Positions 38,199-47,565 of a stretch of DNA of 64,000 nucleotides are shown one piece after another. The position numbers were made by a program, and so were the translations under genes. The notes below the pieces were generated by a model. That model was not told the origin of the DNA, did no database searches, and saw nothing but the letters and a program-made list of their open reading frames with translations. Origin of the DNA: Aquicella lusitana (GTDB taxonomy: Bacteria > Pseudomonadota > Gammaproteobacteria > DSM-16500); contig NZ_LR699114.1 of assembly GCF_902459475.1 (NCBI RefSeq), forward strand, positions 620,001 to 684,000, read 5' to 3'. Every line of letters starts with the position of its first letter. Within the stretch, counting starts at the first letter, position 1.

Positions 38199-38229
38199 CC
38201 GTCATGCCAGCCAACATCGGGCATGACGG
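38199..38229 (+). terminator. Hairpin between convergent genes
   Basis: CCGTCATGCC (38199-38208) pairs with GGCATGACGG (38220-38229), a ten-bp stem with an 11-base loop, between the FKBP gene and the leftward BON gene. Only TTCACTTC follows rightward, so it is a weak or bidirectional terminator. Confidence 0.5.
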
Positions 38230-38235
38230 TTCACT

Positions 38236-38553
38236 TCAAAAACCATACGGCCTAATTTCGAGCGTTGAGTGTACTTCTCTTACATTCGGTACCGATCGCG
38301 CGAGTGAAACAGCCGTTCTTGCCTGATTAGGATTAGACACATAGCCGTCAAGCGTAACAACGCGTTCAGAAGTTGAAACATAAATAGGTTGATAGGCGAG
38401 GCAGCGGTCATTATTTAATTTGTATACGACGGCTGAAGTGATATCATCGTCCGTACAACTGCTGCAAATGGGGTGCCGAGTGGACGCGCACGATACACAA
38501 AATGCGAATAACACAATGAGTATCACGTGCTTTAAGTATTTTGTTTTCTCCAT
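38236..38553 (-). CDS. BON-domain lipoprotein
   Basis: A 105-residue lipoprotein: signal peptide VILIVLFAFCVSC with the lipid-modified cysteine at the end, then a BON domain (DDDITSAVVYKLNND, VVTLDGYVSNPNQARTAVSLARSVPNV). BON domains bind phospholipid surfaces in the periplasm (as in OsmY, DolP). The ATG at 38553 has AGAGGAGAGG upstream; the frame extends further up but the lipoprotein signal decides the start. It follows an L,D-transpeptidase gene, same direction. Confidence 0.82.
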   Translation of the reverse strand: MEKTKYLKHVILIVLFAFCVSCASTRHPICSSCTDDDITSAVVYKLNNDRCLAYQPIYVSTSERVVTLDGYVSNPNQARTAVSLARSVPNVREVHSTLEIRPYGF

Positions 38554-38579
38554 ACAAGCCTCTCCTCTATCTATTTTTT

Positions 38580-39127
38580 TTAATAAGGCCGGATAATCAC
38601 TTTGGTCCCTAGATAACGATTCGAAGCCTTGGGCTTTTCTACGAAATGATAGCGTAGCCACTTTGCATCATCGAGGTGAACACGCACGCAGCCATGACTG
38701 ACATTATCAAAGCTAACATCTGTTGAGCCATGCAATGCCTGGTTACCGCTAAAAAACATGCAATAAGGCATTGGTGCACCGCCTCCGGGTAAGGGATATT
38801 TGCTTGAAACGCAACTGCCGTCGCCCAAGGAGTAAATTCTGAAATGACCCACTTTAGTGCGGCAATCACGATCGATATCACGGCACCAGTCATCCCCTGC
38901 GGTCGCTATTCCCCAGCGTATTAATTTACCTTTTGGATTATATGCACCCCACACATGACGTTGGGGATCAACAACAATCGCTTTTTCTCCTACAGGTCGA
39001 ATAAACTCGGGAAGTGGTGCATCCTGGGTGGCATAAGGCGATCCACTTATTTCAAGAATCTGGGCATAGGAATAGAGCGGCGATAAAAAAACAAGGCGGA
39101 TGCGATCGCCATCCATTTTGCTGGCAT
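38580..39127 (-). CDS. EnhA-like L,D-transpeptidase with frameshifted signal peptide
   Basis: Periplasmic enzyme forming 3-3 peptidoglycan cross-links. The YkuD domain shows VDPQRHVWGAY, GGGAPMPYCMFF, ALHGS and the active site SHGCVRVH with catalytic cysteine. The frame carrying the domain has no usable signal peptide. However, the ATG at 39127 (nine bases after GGAG) reads MPAKWMAIASALFF in another frame up to a run of seven T (39085-39091, leftward); with one extra T it would join LSPLYSYAQ and the domain, giving a perfect signal peptide. The gene is therefore off by one base here. As assembled, only an atypical start at 39134 or a later ATG would make an unexported enzyme. Paralogues at 47566 and 49039. 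Confidence 0.75.
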
Positions 39128-39350
39128 ATGACATCACTCCTTCTCTTATTTACTATTATTTTAGCCTAAATCGTTGTTGCCATGGGATTTTCATGGGTAT
39201 CATGATGAAATAAATAAAAATTGTGTAACAACGCCTCTGTTGCATTAGGCATTGCAAAAAACAAGTAAGCATCAAATAGTGTATTTCAGTAGAAATTGAC
39301 GTCAGATGCTAATTTTGTTAGGGTGAAGCAGTTTTTTGCTCAGGTGAAGT
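39128..39350. other. Divergent intergenic region with a leader shared with the 49039 paralogue
   Basis: The leftward leader of the L,D-transpeptidase contains TTAGGCTAAAAT (complement of 39158-39169), then GTAAATAA and AAGGAGTG. The same order occurs upstream of the paralogue at 49039. The remaining bases up to 39350 show no gene. Confidence 0.4.
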
Positions 39351-39671
39351 ATGGCGTATTTTAGAAAACAAAAATTAATCAATCTATTCGTTATGTTTTT
39401 GTTGTTTTGGATGACGACAGCACAGTTCAGTTTGAGCGTCAGGCCTGAGGCGGCAAAACAAACGGCGCAAACGATGGTTTCAACTTGTCATACAAACTCG
39501 AGTATTAAAATTTTGACACAGCCATCATGCCAGAATATTAGTCAGTTCCTCGCCATTCTTTCTGCTGATTTGAATACTATCCAATTTCTGGTGGGCATAA
39601 AACCCTTTTTTATTCCTGTGATTTTATTACCGCTTTCGCGTATTGTCCCCGTCTTTAAACCTCCAAAATAA
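39351..39671 (+). CDS. Small exported or membrane protein, unknown
   Basis: A 106-residue frame with a basic N-terminus and hydrophobic segment (INLFVMFLLFWMTTAQF) like a signal anchor, two cysteines in the middle (STCHTN, PSCQN) and a second hydrophobic stretch near the C-terminus. AGGTGA lies before the ATG. I recognise no family and the coding status rests on the export-like N-terminus only. Confidence 0.4.
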   Translation: MAYFRKQKLINLFVMFLLFWMTTAQFSLSVRPEAAKQTAQTMVSTCHTNSSIKILTQPSCQNISQFLAILSADLNTIQFLVGIKPFFIPVILLPLSRIVPVFKPPK

Positions 39672-39786
39672 TTTTGAACAACTACATAACAAAAATATTT
39701 AACCTGAGTGTACTTGTTTAAGAACGCTTTATTTTGTCATTGCCCAGCGCACTGGCACAGGCGTGTAATGATTTTGGAGCTATTTT

Positions 39787-41382
39787 ATGTATAAAAAAAT
39801 TTGCATTGTTTTTTCTTGTTTCTTTTTGTTTTTACATCTGGCTTATGCGCATGGTAATTCGCAGATTGGAAAAATTAAGTTCCCGACATCCGGCAGCAAA
39901 GTGGCACAGCCTTATTTTGAAAAAGGCGTGGCATGGCTTCACAGCTTTGAATACCGTGAGGCGCGGGCCTATTTTAAACAGGCAAGAAATATTGACAGAG
40001 ATTTTGCATTAGCTTATTGGGGAGAGGCGATGACGTATAATCATCCGCTATGGGGTGAACAGGAGTTAGGTGCAGCCAATAAAATACTCAAGGCACTTGC
40101 GCCTACTGCTGCCGATCGTGTCCGCAAGGCAAAAACACCTAAGGAAAAAGGATTGATTCATGCTATTAACCTGCTTTACGGCAAAGGCGAAAAAAAGACA
40201 CGGGATGAAAATTATGCGGAAGCGATGTGCCAGCTTTATCGCCGGTATCCTGCAGATGACGAGATTGCAAGTTTTTATGCGCTGGCTTTGTTAGGTGTGA
40301 CAGAAGGGAAACGGGATTTCCGAACCTATATGCAGGCGGCAGGTATTGCCGAGGAAATCTATGGCCGCAACCCGCTACATCCAGGAGCGATGCATTACGT
40401 GATTCACTCTTATGACGATCCCATTCACGCACCGCTAGGCCTGCGCGCAGCACGCAGCTACGCCAAAATAGCGCCGGATGCCTCGCACGCATTGCATATG
40501 CCTTCGCATATTTTTCTGGCACTGGGATTATGGGATGACGTTATTGTTTCAAATAAGGCTGCTTGGGAAGCGGGTGTAAAACAAAATAAGTTTTCCAATC
40601 CCAATGATTACACCATTGACGATTTGCATGCGCTGGAATGGTTAAGCTATGGTTATCTGCAGAAGGAACAATATCCCATGGCGTATCAAGCTACCAAAAC
40701 CATGGAAAAGATCGCGGAAGGCAGTGGAACGCCCATGGCGAAATGGTATTATGCTCTAATGCGCGCGGCTTATATTATTGAAAGCGGTGATTATAAAGCT
40801 GATCTAATGTCATTAGACATGACAAACATAGAGCTTTCCGCAACCGCAGCAGATTTATACACAAATGCGCTGATCGCACTCGCTAGCAAAAAAGGCAAAG
40901 CAGGAATAGAGGCGGCTAATGCGGAGCTAGAAAAGCTTATGCAAAGCATTCCTGAACACAATCCTAGGCAGGATACGTATGAGAATTATTTTACTTCCAT
41001 TACGCAGAGTGGATTGATTGCAGCGAAGATTATGGTGCTTGAGTTACAGTCAATCATCAAAATGCGCGAAGACAAAATAACGGAAGCAAAAAAATTACTG
41101 AGACGCGCAGCAGCGCTTGAAAACGGCGTGAGTTTTGGCTACGGACCGCCCATACCGGTAAAACCGTCCTATGAATTACTAGCAGCACTTTATCTCAAAA
41201 CTGGTGAATATAACGCTGCTTATCGTGAAGCAATGGTTGGCTTAAAGCGTATGCCCAATCGCATCCAGGCTAAAGAATTGGTCAATATGGCGGCAGATAA
41301 ACTCAAGGCAGCTAAATTACCCATCCCTGAAAAAATCAGGCCCTATTTTAATAAGTTGCTTGTGCCTGATTTTTATCAATGA
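39787..41382 (+). CDS. Exported TPR-repeat protein
   Basis: A 531-residue protein with a signal peptide (to AYA-H) and tetratricopeptide-like helical pairs through most of its length. It contains the conserved His-rich stretch HPGAMHYVIHSYDDP and HALHMPSHIFLALGLW typical of a widespread family of uncharacterised exported TPR proteins; these histidines could bind metal. GGAG precedes the ATG by seven bases. It lies upstream of a porin gene but with a separate promoter. Function unknown. Confidence 0.75.
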   Translation: MYKKICIVFSCFFLFLHLAYAHGNSQIGKIKFPTSGSKVAQPYFEKGVAWLHSFEYREARAYFKQARNIDRDFALAYWGEAMTYNHPLWGEQELGAANKILKALAPTAADRVRKAKTPKEKGLIHAINLLYGKGEKKTRDENYAEAMCQLYRRYPADDEIASFYALALLGVTEGKRDFRTYMQAAGIAEEIYGRNPLHPGAMHYVIHSYDDPIHAPLGLRAARSYAKIAPDASHALHMPSHIFLALGLWDDVIVSNKAAWEAGVKQNKFSNPNDYTIDDLHALEWLSYGYLQKEQYPMAYQATKTMEKIAEGSGTPMAKWYYALMRAAYIIESGDYKADLMSLDMTNIELSATAADLYTNALIALASKKGKAGIEAANAELEKLMQSIPEHNPRQDTYENYFTSITQSGLIAAKIMVLELQSIIKMREDKITEAKKLLRRAAALENGVSFGYGPPIPVKPSYELLAALYLKTGEYNAAYREAMVGLKRMPNRIQAKELVNMAADKLKAAKLPIPEKIRPYFNKLLVPDFYQ

Positions 41383-41544
41383 TTGAAATGCGAATGGCGA
41401 TGATCGGTTCCCTGTGCAGTCACAGCATGGGGAGCCATGCAAATGATTTACTGTTAACTTAAGTCGTTATACGCTGTTGCAGCTTTATTTAAACTCGTAT
41501 AATAGCAACAGGATCTCCATCGCTTAATTTGACAGGGAAGTATC
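41383..41544. promoter_or_regulatory. Promoter region of the porin gene
   Basis: TATAAT at about 41499 lies 45 bases upstream of the GTG start, preceded by TTGCAG with a short 15-base spacer. A small hairpin GCATGG-GGAG-CCATGC near 41426 may end the preceding transcript. Confidence 0.4.
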
Positions 41545-42675
41545 GTGCGTCTACGGCTTTTGTTTTTATGCGCTGGCCTGATTTACCTAACCGCCGGGTT
41601 TGCCGCTACGGATAAACCAGGGCAAAATCACCCAGAAACGGGAGAAGTGAGTTATTCAGGTTATGTTGATGTTTCCTATAATTATCTCTTGCGCAGCAAT
41701 CAATTTGTTAGCGGTGAATTCAACCGTGTCAATGATCTTGCAACCAATGGTTTCACACTTCAACAGGCCGCCCTTACTTTATCAAAAAGGCCAACGCAGG
41801 GCTTGGGTGGATTAATCAACTTCATACTTGGCCGTGATGCTAACGGTATTGCGCCTGCAGGGATGAACCCGGACGTGTTTGGTGCACGGGATATTGGTTT
41901 TGCTGTTCCACAAGCTTATCTGCAATATCGTTATTCAACTTTTGTTATCAAAGCAGGTGAAATGCTATCACTTGCGGGCCTTGAACAATTTGATTACACA
42001 CAAGACAGTAATTTCTCCCGCTCTATCTTGGATGGCTACGCACAAGCCGGAACGCATATGGGTATACGGGTGATGGATGTGGTGACGGATCAATTGCGCC
42101 TCATTGTGGGTGTCAATAACGGCTGGGATACGGTGCGGCGGGCCGCAGATCTTGATACTGTTGAGATGGCTGTGGGTTATGCGGTCCACCCTCAATTTTC
42201 TGTTATGGTGGACGGTTATGCAGGTGAGCAACATCTCACAGATAACGCAGAAAGCGGCCCGACTGGAAAGCGTTATCTGCTTGATTGGTATGGTACTTGG
42301 TATATCACGGAAAGGATGAGTCTTGCTGCGAATTATGACTACGGCATCCAAACACGCGCCGCGCTGCCTAATGGGTCCGTCGCAAGAGCCAACTGGAAAG
42401 GCATTGCGGTTTATCTGAATTATCTATGGAATGACAAATGGCGTACTTCATTGCGCGGAGAAGTGTTCGCGGATTCAGATGGTTACCGTACTGGCGTACG
42501 GCAAAATTGGCGTGAAATGACACTGACACTGGCTTATGTCCCGTTAAAAAATTGGCTGTTAAGAGCGGAAACACGTCATGATTTTTCAAATGTAAGCGCG
42601 TTTAAGGATAAGAGCGACAATGGCGCTCGTAATAATCAGCAGTCATATGCCATCGAAGCGCTATTTCAATTTTGA
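41545..42675 (+). CDS. Outer-membrane beta-barrel porin (OmpL-like)
   Basis: A 376-residue outer-membrane protein. A signal peptide (to GFA-ATD) is followed by alternating amphipathic strands with many aromatic girdle residues and a C-terminal phenylalanine (EALFQF), the outer-membrane assembly signal. The sequence style (GYVDVSYNY, RDIGFAVPQAYLQYRY, MHMGIR-type strands) is that of the OmpL-like barrel family seen in Legionella. The start is GTG at 41545 with GGGAAG upstream. The end overlaps the convergent antiporter gene by 10 bases. Substrate unknown. Confidence 0.75.
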   Translation: MRLRLLFLCAGLIYLTAGFAATDKPGQNHPETGEVSYSGYVDVSYNYLLRSNQFVSGEFNRVNDLATNGFTLQQAALTLSKRPTQGLGGLINFILGRDANGIAPAGMNPDVFGARDIGFAVPQAYLQYRYSTFVIKAGEMLSLAGLEQFDYTQDSNFSRSILDGYAQAGTHMGIRVMDVVTDQLRLIVGVNNGWDTVRRAADLDTVEMAVGYAVHPQFSVMVDGYAGEQHLTDNAESGPTGKRYLLDWYGTWYITERMSLAANYDYGIQTRAALPNGSVARANWKGIAVYLNYLWNDKWRTSLRGEVFADSDGYRTGVRQNWREMTLTLAYVPLKNWLLRAETRHDFSNVSAFKDKSDNGARNNQQSYAIEALFQF

Positions 42676-45128
42676 GTACGCTTAGCCGCAGTTTCTGCAA
42701 TGGCTTTATCAATAGCAGGAAATTTTTTTCGCATTTGTTCGAATGCAGAGCGATTAAGCGTATAGAGCAGACAGGGTGTCACGGCCTTGCAAGTCGCAGT
42801 GCGTTTCGTTTTATAAATGAGCGCCATCTCGCCAAAAAAATCACCCGCCATAAGGGTTGCCACATTGATTTCTTGGCCATCTTTTTCTTTGATAATGCGT
42901 ACGACGCCGCGCATAATAAGATAAAATGTATCGCCTTGCTCATGTTCTCTTATAAGGATTTCACCTGCTGAAGCATAATATTCTTTTAAAAGCGACAGAA
43001 TTTGATCGGCCTCGTTTTCAGGTACATCTTTAAAAAAAGGGACTTTGCGAAGTAGCTCGTGTGGATTCAGCCTTAATTTTTCAGGATGAGATTTGCGTAA
43101 TTCACGCAGCTCATCCACATATTTCTTAATAATGACATCCGCCACGCCGGCAGGCAGTAAACCCTGCTGCGCCTGTCTTGCGACCGATTCGTATTTGGCT
43201 TGCAGCAGAAGGCGTTTGGCAAGACGCTGCTGCATATCATGGACGAATTCAGGAAACTGTTCGGTCATGTTATCAAGATATTTTGTCGTAGTTGTTAACC
43301 AATGTCGAAATTGTTCACGCACTTCTTGCGTGGCGTCGCTTTTAATATATTCGAGTTTAGCAATTTCATCCAAGTGATTAAGCACAGCCACACTGCCTTG
43401 ATGCAAACCCCATATCTCTTCATAGTCATTAACCATTTGTGAAATTCGCATCCATTTGCCTAGTTTGTTTAATAAAGGCAGATAGTCAAATGCATTGATT
43501 AGCCATTTACTGATTTTTTTCATGATTCCAATTGGCACTTTTTCTGCTACCGCACCCGTGTACCGCATTAGATCGATTTCAAGTTCAATATCATGGTTTA
43601 AAATACGATAAGCCCGTTCACTCAGATGTCCTTTGTTAAACATTTCATAATAGAGATGCTTTTCGGCGGCAAAACAAATTAGAAAGAGTAATCGTTTTTC
43701 CTGTTTTTTATCGAGTTCCTTTTCTCGCAATACCTGGAGTGCTTGCCGGCTCGTTTCAATGGCTTCCTCACAGTTTGTCTGCAAGTCCTGGGCGATTTTA
43801 TAGGAAAATAAACCACTGCTTTGCAATTCGGGAATACGATCCAGTGTCATTTTATCGGCAACCAGCTCTGTTTCTATCTGGATGAAGCGATCAAATATTT
43901 TTAATTGATCCAGTCTTAACCAGTGAATGATTCGGTTAATCGACAATCCTTGTACAAGGATGGTGAAGAGTACGGCGCCCATCACGAGGGTTATCAATAG
44001 TTCCTGATCAGGCAGATCATTCAGCCCCAATACAATGGCAAGCGCAATGGCGCCACGTAAACCGCCCCACCACATGATGGTTTGATAACGTTTGTTGATA
44101 GGCTGTGCATTCGGCAGTTTGCCTATCAAAGGTATAAGCCCGTAGATGACCAGTGCGCGTGAAACCAGCATGGCGAAAATAACCATGCTCAGGATAAAAA
44201 TGGAATTAGACAGCGTAGAAAGATTGATACTCAAGCCTACCAGCAGAAAAATGAGCGCATTGGCAATATAGGCAAGGAATTCTAGCAAATGCCGCAAATG
44301 CTGGTCTGTAGCGGCTGAGATTTTGGTGCGACCCCAGCCTGCCATGACGATGCCAGCCGTAATAGTGGCCATGACGCCGCTGACGTGAAATAACTCATCA
44401 GCAACGATAAAAGAGAGGTAAGCCAGAATGATTGTGAGCGAGAGTTCTGCGACAGGTTCTTCAATCCAGGCAATCGCATAACCCGTGATGAATGCCATGG
44501 CCATCCCCACCAAGATACCGCCAAAAAATTCTATGCAGAATTGATAAACGCCAAGATAAAACGTATTCAGGGTAATTGCACCGGCGAGAATGACCATCAA
44601 AATTGTTTTTGCTGTCACAATGGCGGTGGAATCGTTAAACAGACTTTCGCCTTCGACGAGAATGGTAAGGCGCTTTGGTACGCCTAACTGTTTAAAGAGC
44701 GAAATGACCGCCACTGGATCGGTTGCACTAAGTATGGCACCGAGCAGCAGAGCGACCAGGACACTAAGCGGCGTGAACAGCCAGACAAGTGTGCCAATGA
44801 CAGTGGTTGAGAGAAAAAGCCCCGGAATGGCCAGCGTTAATACCGGTGTCAGGTTACGACGCAGCAATCGCGTATCCATGGTGAAAGCAGATTCAAAAAT
44901 TAAGGTAGGTAAGCAAGCGTAAAGAATAATATCCGGGTGAATTTTATAATGCGCAAGCGGTTGCAAGAAATCGGGTCCAAAAGTAGCAAGATGTGAAACA
45001 AGATAGCCGATGATAACCAGCAGAATGGTAAAAGGCAGCCGGCTATATTTGCTGATGAATAAAGTAAAGGCAGCAATGAGAAGCAATATACTGACAGAGG
45101 TGATGATGAAAACGGTAAGATTATGCAT
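42666..45128 (-). CDS. CPA1 Na+/H+ antiporter with C-terminal cyclic-nucleotide-binding domain
   Basis: An 820-residue inner-membrane exchanger. About 12 membrane helices (residues 5-400) contain ILSATDPVAVISLFK, the CPA1 ion-binding motif, and EGESLFNDSTAIV. A long cytoplasmic helical region follows, then a cNMP-binding domain (about 690-805) with AGDFFGEMALIYKTKRTATCKA, the phosphate-binding cassette including Glu and Arg. The architecture resembles plant SOS1/NHX7 and large bacterial NhaP relatives and implies control by cAMP or another nucleotide. The ATG at 45128 (MHNLTVF) with GGGAAAAAC upstream is preferred to an earlier in-frame start. Confidence 0.9.
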   Translation of the reverse strand: MHNLTVFIITSVSILLLIAAFTLFISKYSRLPFTILLVIIGYLVSHLATFGPDFLQPLAHYKIHPDIILYACLPTLIFESAFTMDTRLLRRNLTPVLTLAIPGLFLSTTVIGTLVWLFTPLSVLVALLLGAILSATDPVAVISLFKQLGVPKRLTILVEGESLFNDSTAIVTAKTILMVILAGAITLNTFYLGVYQFCIEFFGGILVGMAMAFITGYAIAWIEEPVAELSLTIILAYLSFIVADELFHVSGVMATITAGIVMAGWGRTKISAATDQHLRHLLEFLAYIANALIFLLVGLSINLSTLSNSIFILSMVIFAMLVSRALVIYGLIPLIGKLPNAQPINKRYQTIMWWGGLRGAIALAIVLGLNDLPDQELLITLVMGAVLFTILVQGLSINRIIHWLRLDQLKIFDRFIQIETELVADKMTLDRIPELQSSGLFSYKIAQDLQTNCEEAIETSRQALQVLREKELDKKQEKRLLFLICFAAEKHLYYEMFNKGHLSERAYRILNHDIELEIDLMRYTGAVAEKVPIGIMKKISKWLINAFDYLPLLNKLGKWMRISQMVNDYEEIWGLHQGSVAVLNHLDEIAKLEYIKSDATQEVREQFRHWLTTTTKYLDNMTEQFPEFVHDMQQRLAKRLLLQAKYESVARQAQQGLLPAGVADVIIKKYVDELRELRKSHPEKLRLNPHELLRKVPFFKDVPENEADQILSLLKEYYASAGEILIREHEQGDTFYLIMRGVVRIIKEKDGQEINVATLMAGDFFGEMALIYKTKRTATCKAVTPCLLYTLNRSAFEQMRKKFPAIDKAIAETAAKRTQN

Positions 45129-45266
45129 TGTTTTTCCCTGGTTGACGCACCAATTATCTCCTGGCATCTCAGCGTATTGACTTATTCTGCCATAAATAAG
45201 GCAGCCAGGGCGAGAGAAGGAAAAATGCGATACACTATTTTTATCAGCTTATAGGAATTTTGCGGC

Positions 45267-46226
45267 ATGCCACGTACGATACTGATTTCTATTCTTTTCA
45301 TTGTCTCTGTTCTGTTCGCCGTCGGTGCGGCTTTGATGTCTCTGGCATTAGGGAAGGAGGGATATGATTTTCAAAGCATTCCCACTCTCTTAATTTTTTC
45401 GCTCATTCTTCTATTAATCATGATCTTTTGGTTTTATATCAGCAGAAAAACAGCTGACCAAAGTGTGCGTATGATGGCATGGAGTGCACTGTTGCTCGTT
45501 TGCATCCCTTTCATTTTAATTATATTCATTATTGGCACCTTTTTTTATGGAGATTGGCTGGGCAGGTATCAATCAACTCAAACGTCGATTTCACATTATC
45601 AGGAATCTTTCATTCGATGGGCTGGTTTTTCCTATCCTACCGGTTTGCGAGTAGAAATCAGTTTGTCTACACCATTTGCAGATGATACGCGGCAAACTAC
45701 TGGTTTTTCCCCTCCGATGATTTGGATGGGCCCCCCTGTTCCGTCCACGGCGCCTGCCAAATTGTATTTTTCCTTACAGCGCGGTTCCCTCCAGATGGCA
45801 GCGTCCCAACCGTCTCTCGCTGTATTAAAAGCCGTTAGTTTCAGCAAGGAAAATCAGCCCAAACCCCAGTTATCAGCAGGAAACGCACAGGTCGTATTTT
45901 ATCTCTATCCAGGTGTCATTGAATATCTGGAGAATGAAAATGCTTTTTGCACTTATAGTGCCGGCAAAGGAGATATTTATTCTTCTGGTAAACTGCCCGA
46001 TCATGATGCGTTAGGCTCGCAGTTGAATTCAATCTGGTTTTATGCAGGTCGCACCGAAGTCGATTTGAGTGCGCAGATGACGCATGTTTTGCAGCAATCC
46101 AGTCAACTGGAAAATAACCCAGCGCTTTGGATTAATATGCATCGCCAATTCAGTGATGAACAATTATTGCAAAAGGGCTATCATTCTTGCGTATTGAGCC
46201 AGCGTACACATTGTTTTTGCAGGTAA
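45267..46226 (+). CDS. Membrane-anchored protein of unknown function
   Basis: A 319-residue protein with three hydrophobic helices (about 5-28, 38-60, 70-96) and a ~220-residue, probably periplasmic, C-terminal domain rich in beta-like segments, with two cysteine-containing stretches at the end. I recognise no family. It is divergent from the antiporter gene (138-base gap) and followed six bases later by arfB. Confidence 0.6.
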   Translation: MPRTILISILFIVSVLFAVGAALMSLALGKEGYDFQSIPTLLIFSLILLLIMIFWFYISRKTADQSVRMMAWSALLLVCIPFILIIFIIGTFFYGDWLGRYQSTQTSISHYQESFIRWAGFSYPTGLRVEISLSTPFADDTRQTTGFSPPMIWMGPPVPSTAPAKLYFSLQRGSLQMAASQPSLAVLKAVSFSKENQPKPQLSAGNAQVVFYLYPGVIEYLENENAFCTYSAGKGDIYSSGKLPDHDALGSQLNSIWFYAGRTEVDLSAQMTHVLQQSSQLENNPALWINMHRQFSDEQLLQKGYHSCVLSQRTHCFCR

Positions 46227-46232
46227 CATTGA

Positions 46233-46658
46233 ATGATTAAGATTGCACCCAATATTTATCTAGATGAATCCGAACTTCGTTTTAGCTTTATTCGTGCTGC
46301 TGGACCCGGCGGGCAGAATGTCAATAAAGTCGCAACAGCGGTGCAGTTGCGCTTCGATGTCATGCATTCCTCGCTGCCGGAAACCGTACAGCGTCGTTTG
46401 TCCTTGCTCGCTGGAAATAAAATATCGCACCAGGGTGTGCTGATTATAAAAGCAGGACGATATCGTACGCAGGAGCGAAACAGGCAGGATGCACTTGAGC
46501 GGTTGCTGGCGTTATTAAAGCAGGCTGCTATCATGCCCAAAAAACGCAGGCCTACTCGCCTTTCGCGTGCGTCGAAAGAGCGTCGGATGACTGAAAAGAA
46601 ACGGCATTCCCAAACCAAATTGCTACGGCGAAGTAAACCAGATAAAGAAGAGGCTTAA
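46233..46658 (+). CDS. arfB: Alternative ribosome-rescue factor ArfB
   Basis: Peptidyl-tRNA hydrolase that frees ribosomes stalled on mRNAs without a stop codon. The 141-residue protein has the catalytic GGQ motif in AAGPGGQNVNKVATAVQLRF and a basic C-terminal tail (RRPTRLSRASKERRMTEKKR) that enters the mRNA channel. Length matches E. coli ArfB (YaeJ). Confidence 0.95.
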   Translation: MIKIAPNIYLDESELRFSFIRAAGPGGQNVNKVATAVQLRFDVMHSSLPETVQRRLSLLAGNKISHQGVLIIKAGRYRTQERNRQDALERLLALLKQAAIMPKKRRPTRLSRASKERRMTEKKRHSQTKLLRRSKPDKEEA

Positions 46659-46812
46659 CCCATCACGGAATACTCATGCCATCTAATCTTGCCACTTTCG
46701 CCCGAATGATGATTTTTTAAGTCAGCATTTAGTTCTTGATAAACAAAATTAGTTGGATTATATCGTTATCTCAGTATTGATAATCCCATGTCATTTTTTA
46801 AAGGAGCAGCTA

Positions 46813-47403
46813 ATGGAAACACGTGCAAAGGAAAAATCGGAACTGAATCTTTTAAAAGAAAAATTTGCTGAGCGCAGGCAGGCATATATTGAATTACCTA
46901 TCGCAGGTTTTAAAACTGTCAAGCTGGATACATCGCCAGATGCATTGGCTCCATTCGGAGCTGCGTTTTTGGAGCGGCGGAAATTACACGTGACGAGCAC
47001 AAATAAAAAATGCTATGCAACTATTGTTGGCGTCGCTGTTGCCAAAGATGATAAGCAATTATGGTTCATCATAGATGACGAAACAACAGCCATGTATTGC
47101 AGTTCCATTCGTTGTAAAAAAACATTTGATGATCGTGCAACCAAGTTGAACCTCTCTGATTTACATGCTGATTTTGCACATCCCGCATTAAAAGACTATC
47201 TCACTAAAGCATCCAAAAAAGAGAAGACAGAAAAAAATAAATCGGATAGTCGGACCCAGAAAATCATTAATTCTATTAAATTTCTCAAGCCGGTTTCTCA
47301 TCACTATGCCCAGATGAGTGATGATGATTTTGGTGCTAATCTGGTATCAATTAATCAGACATCAAAAGATAATTTGCCAACAAAACAAAAGAAGAACCCA
47401 TAA
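46813..47403 (+). CDS. Soluble protein of unknown function
   Basis: A 196-residue protein with a helical N-terminus, a central beta-containing part (TIVGVAVAKDDKQLWFIIDDE) and a lysine-rich C-terminal tail. No signal peptide. The ATG at 46813 has AAAGGAG about seven bases upstream, which decides against an earlier frame extension. Isolated gene; an effector role is possible but nothing shows it. Confidence 0.5.
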   Translation: METRAKEKSELNLLKEKFAERRQAYIELPIAGFKTVKLDTSPDALAPFGAAFLERRKLHVTSTNKKCYATIVGVAVAKDDKQLWFIIDDETTAMYCSSIRCKKTFDDRATKLNLSDLHADFAHPALKDYLTKASKKEKTEKNKSDSRTQKIINSIKFLKPVSHHYAQMSDDDFGANLVSINQTSKDNLPTKQKKNP

Positions 47404-47565
47404 GTTAGTTGCATGAAGCGGGTTTTTGCTTTCTAACAAAGTGTATTTCCTCGACAAAAATTTTATTTGTTATAATTATCAGCAAGTAGGCAGGGCCGTT
47501 AAGCTACAGGCAGCTTTTACAGGATACAATAACATTATAAAAATAATAGAGAGGGAGTGTTTAGG

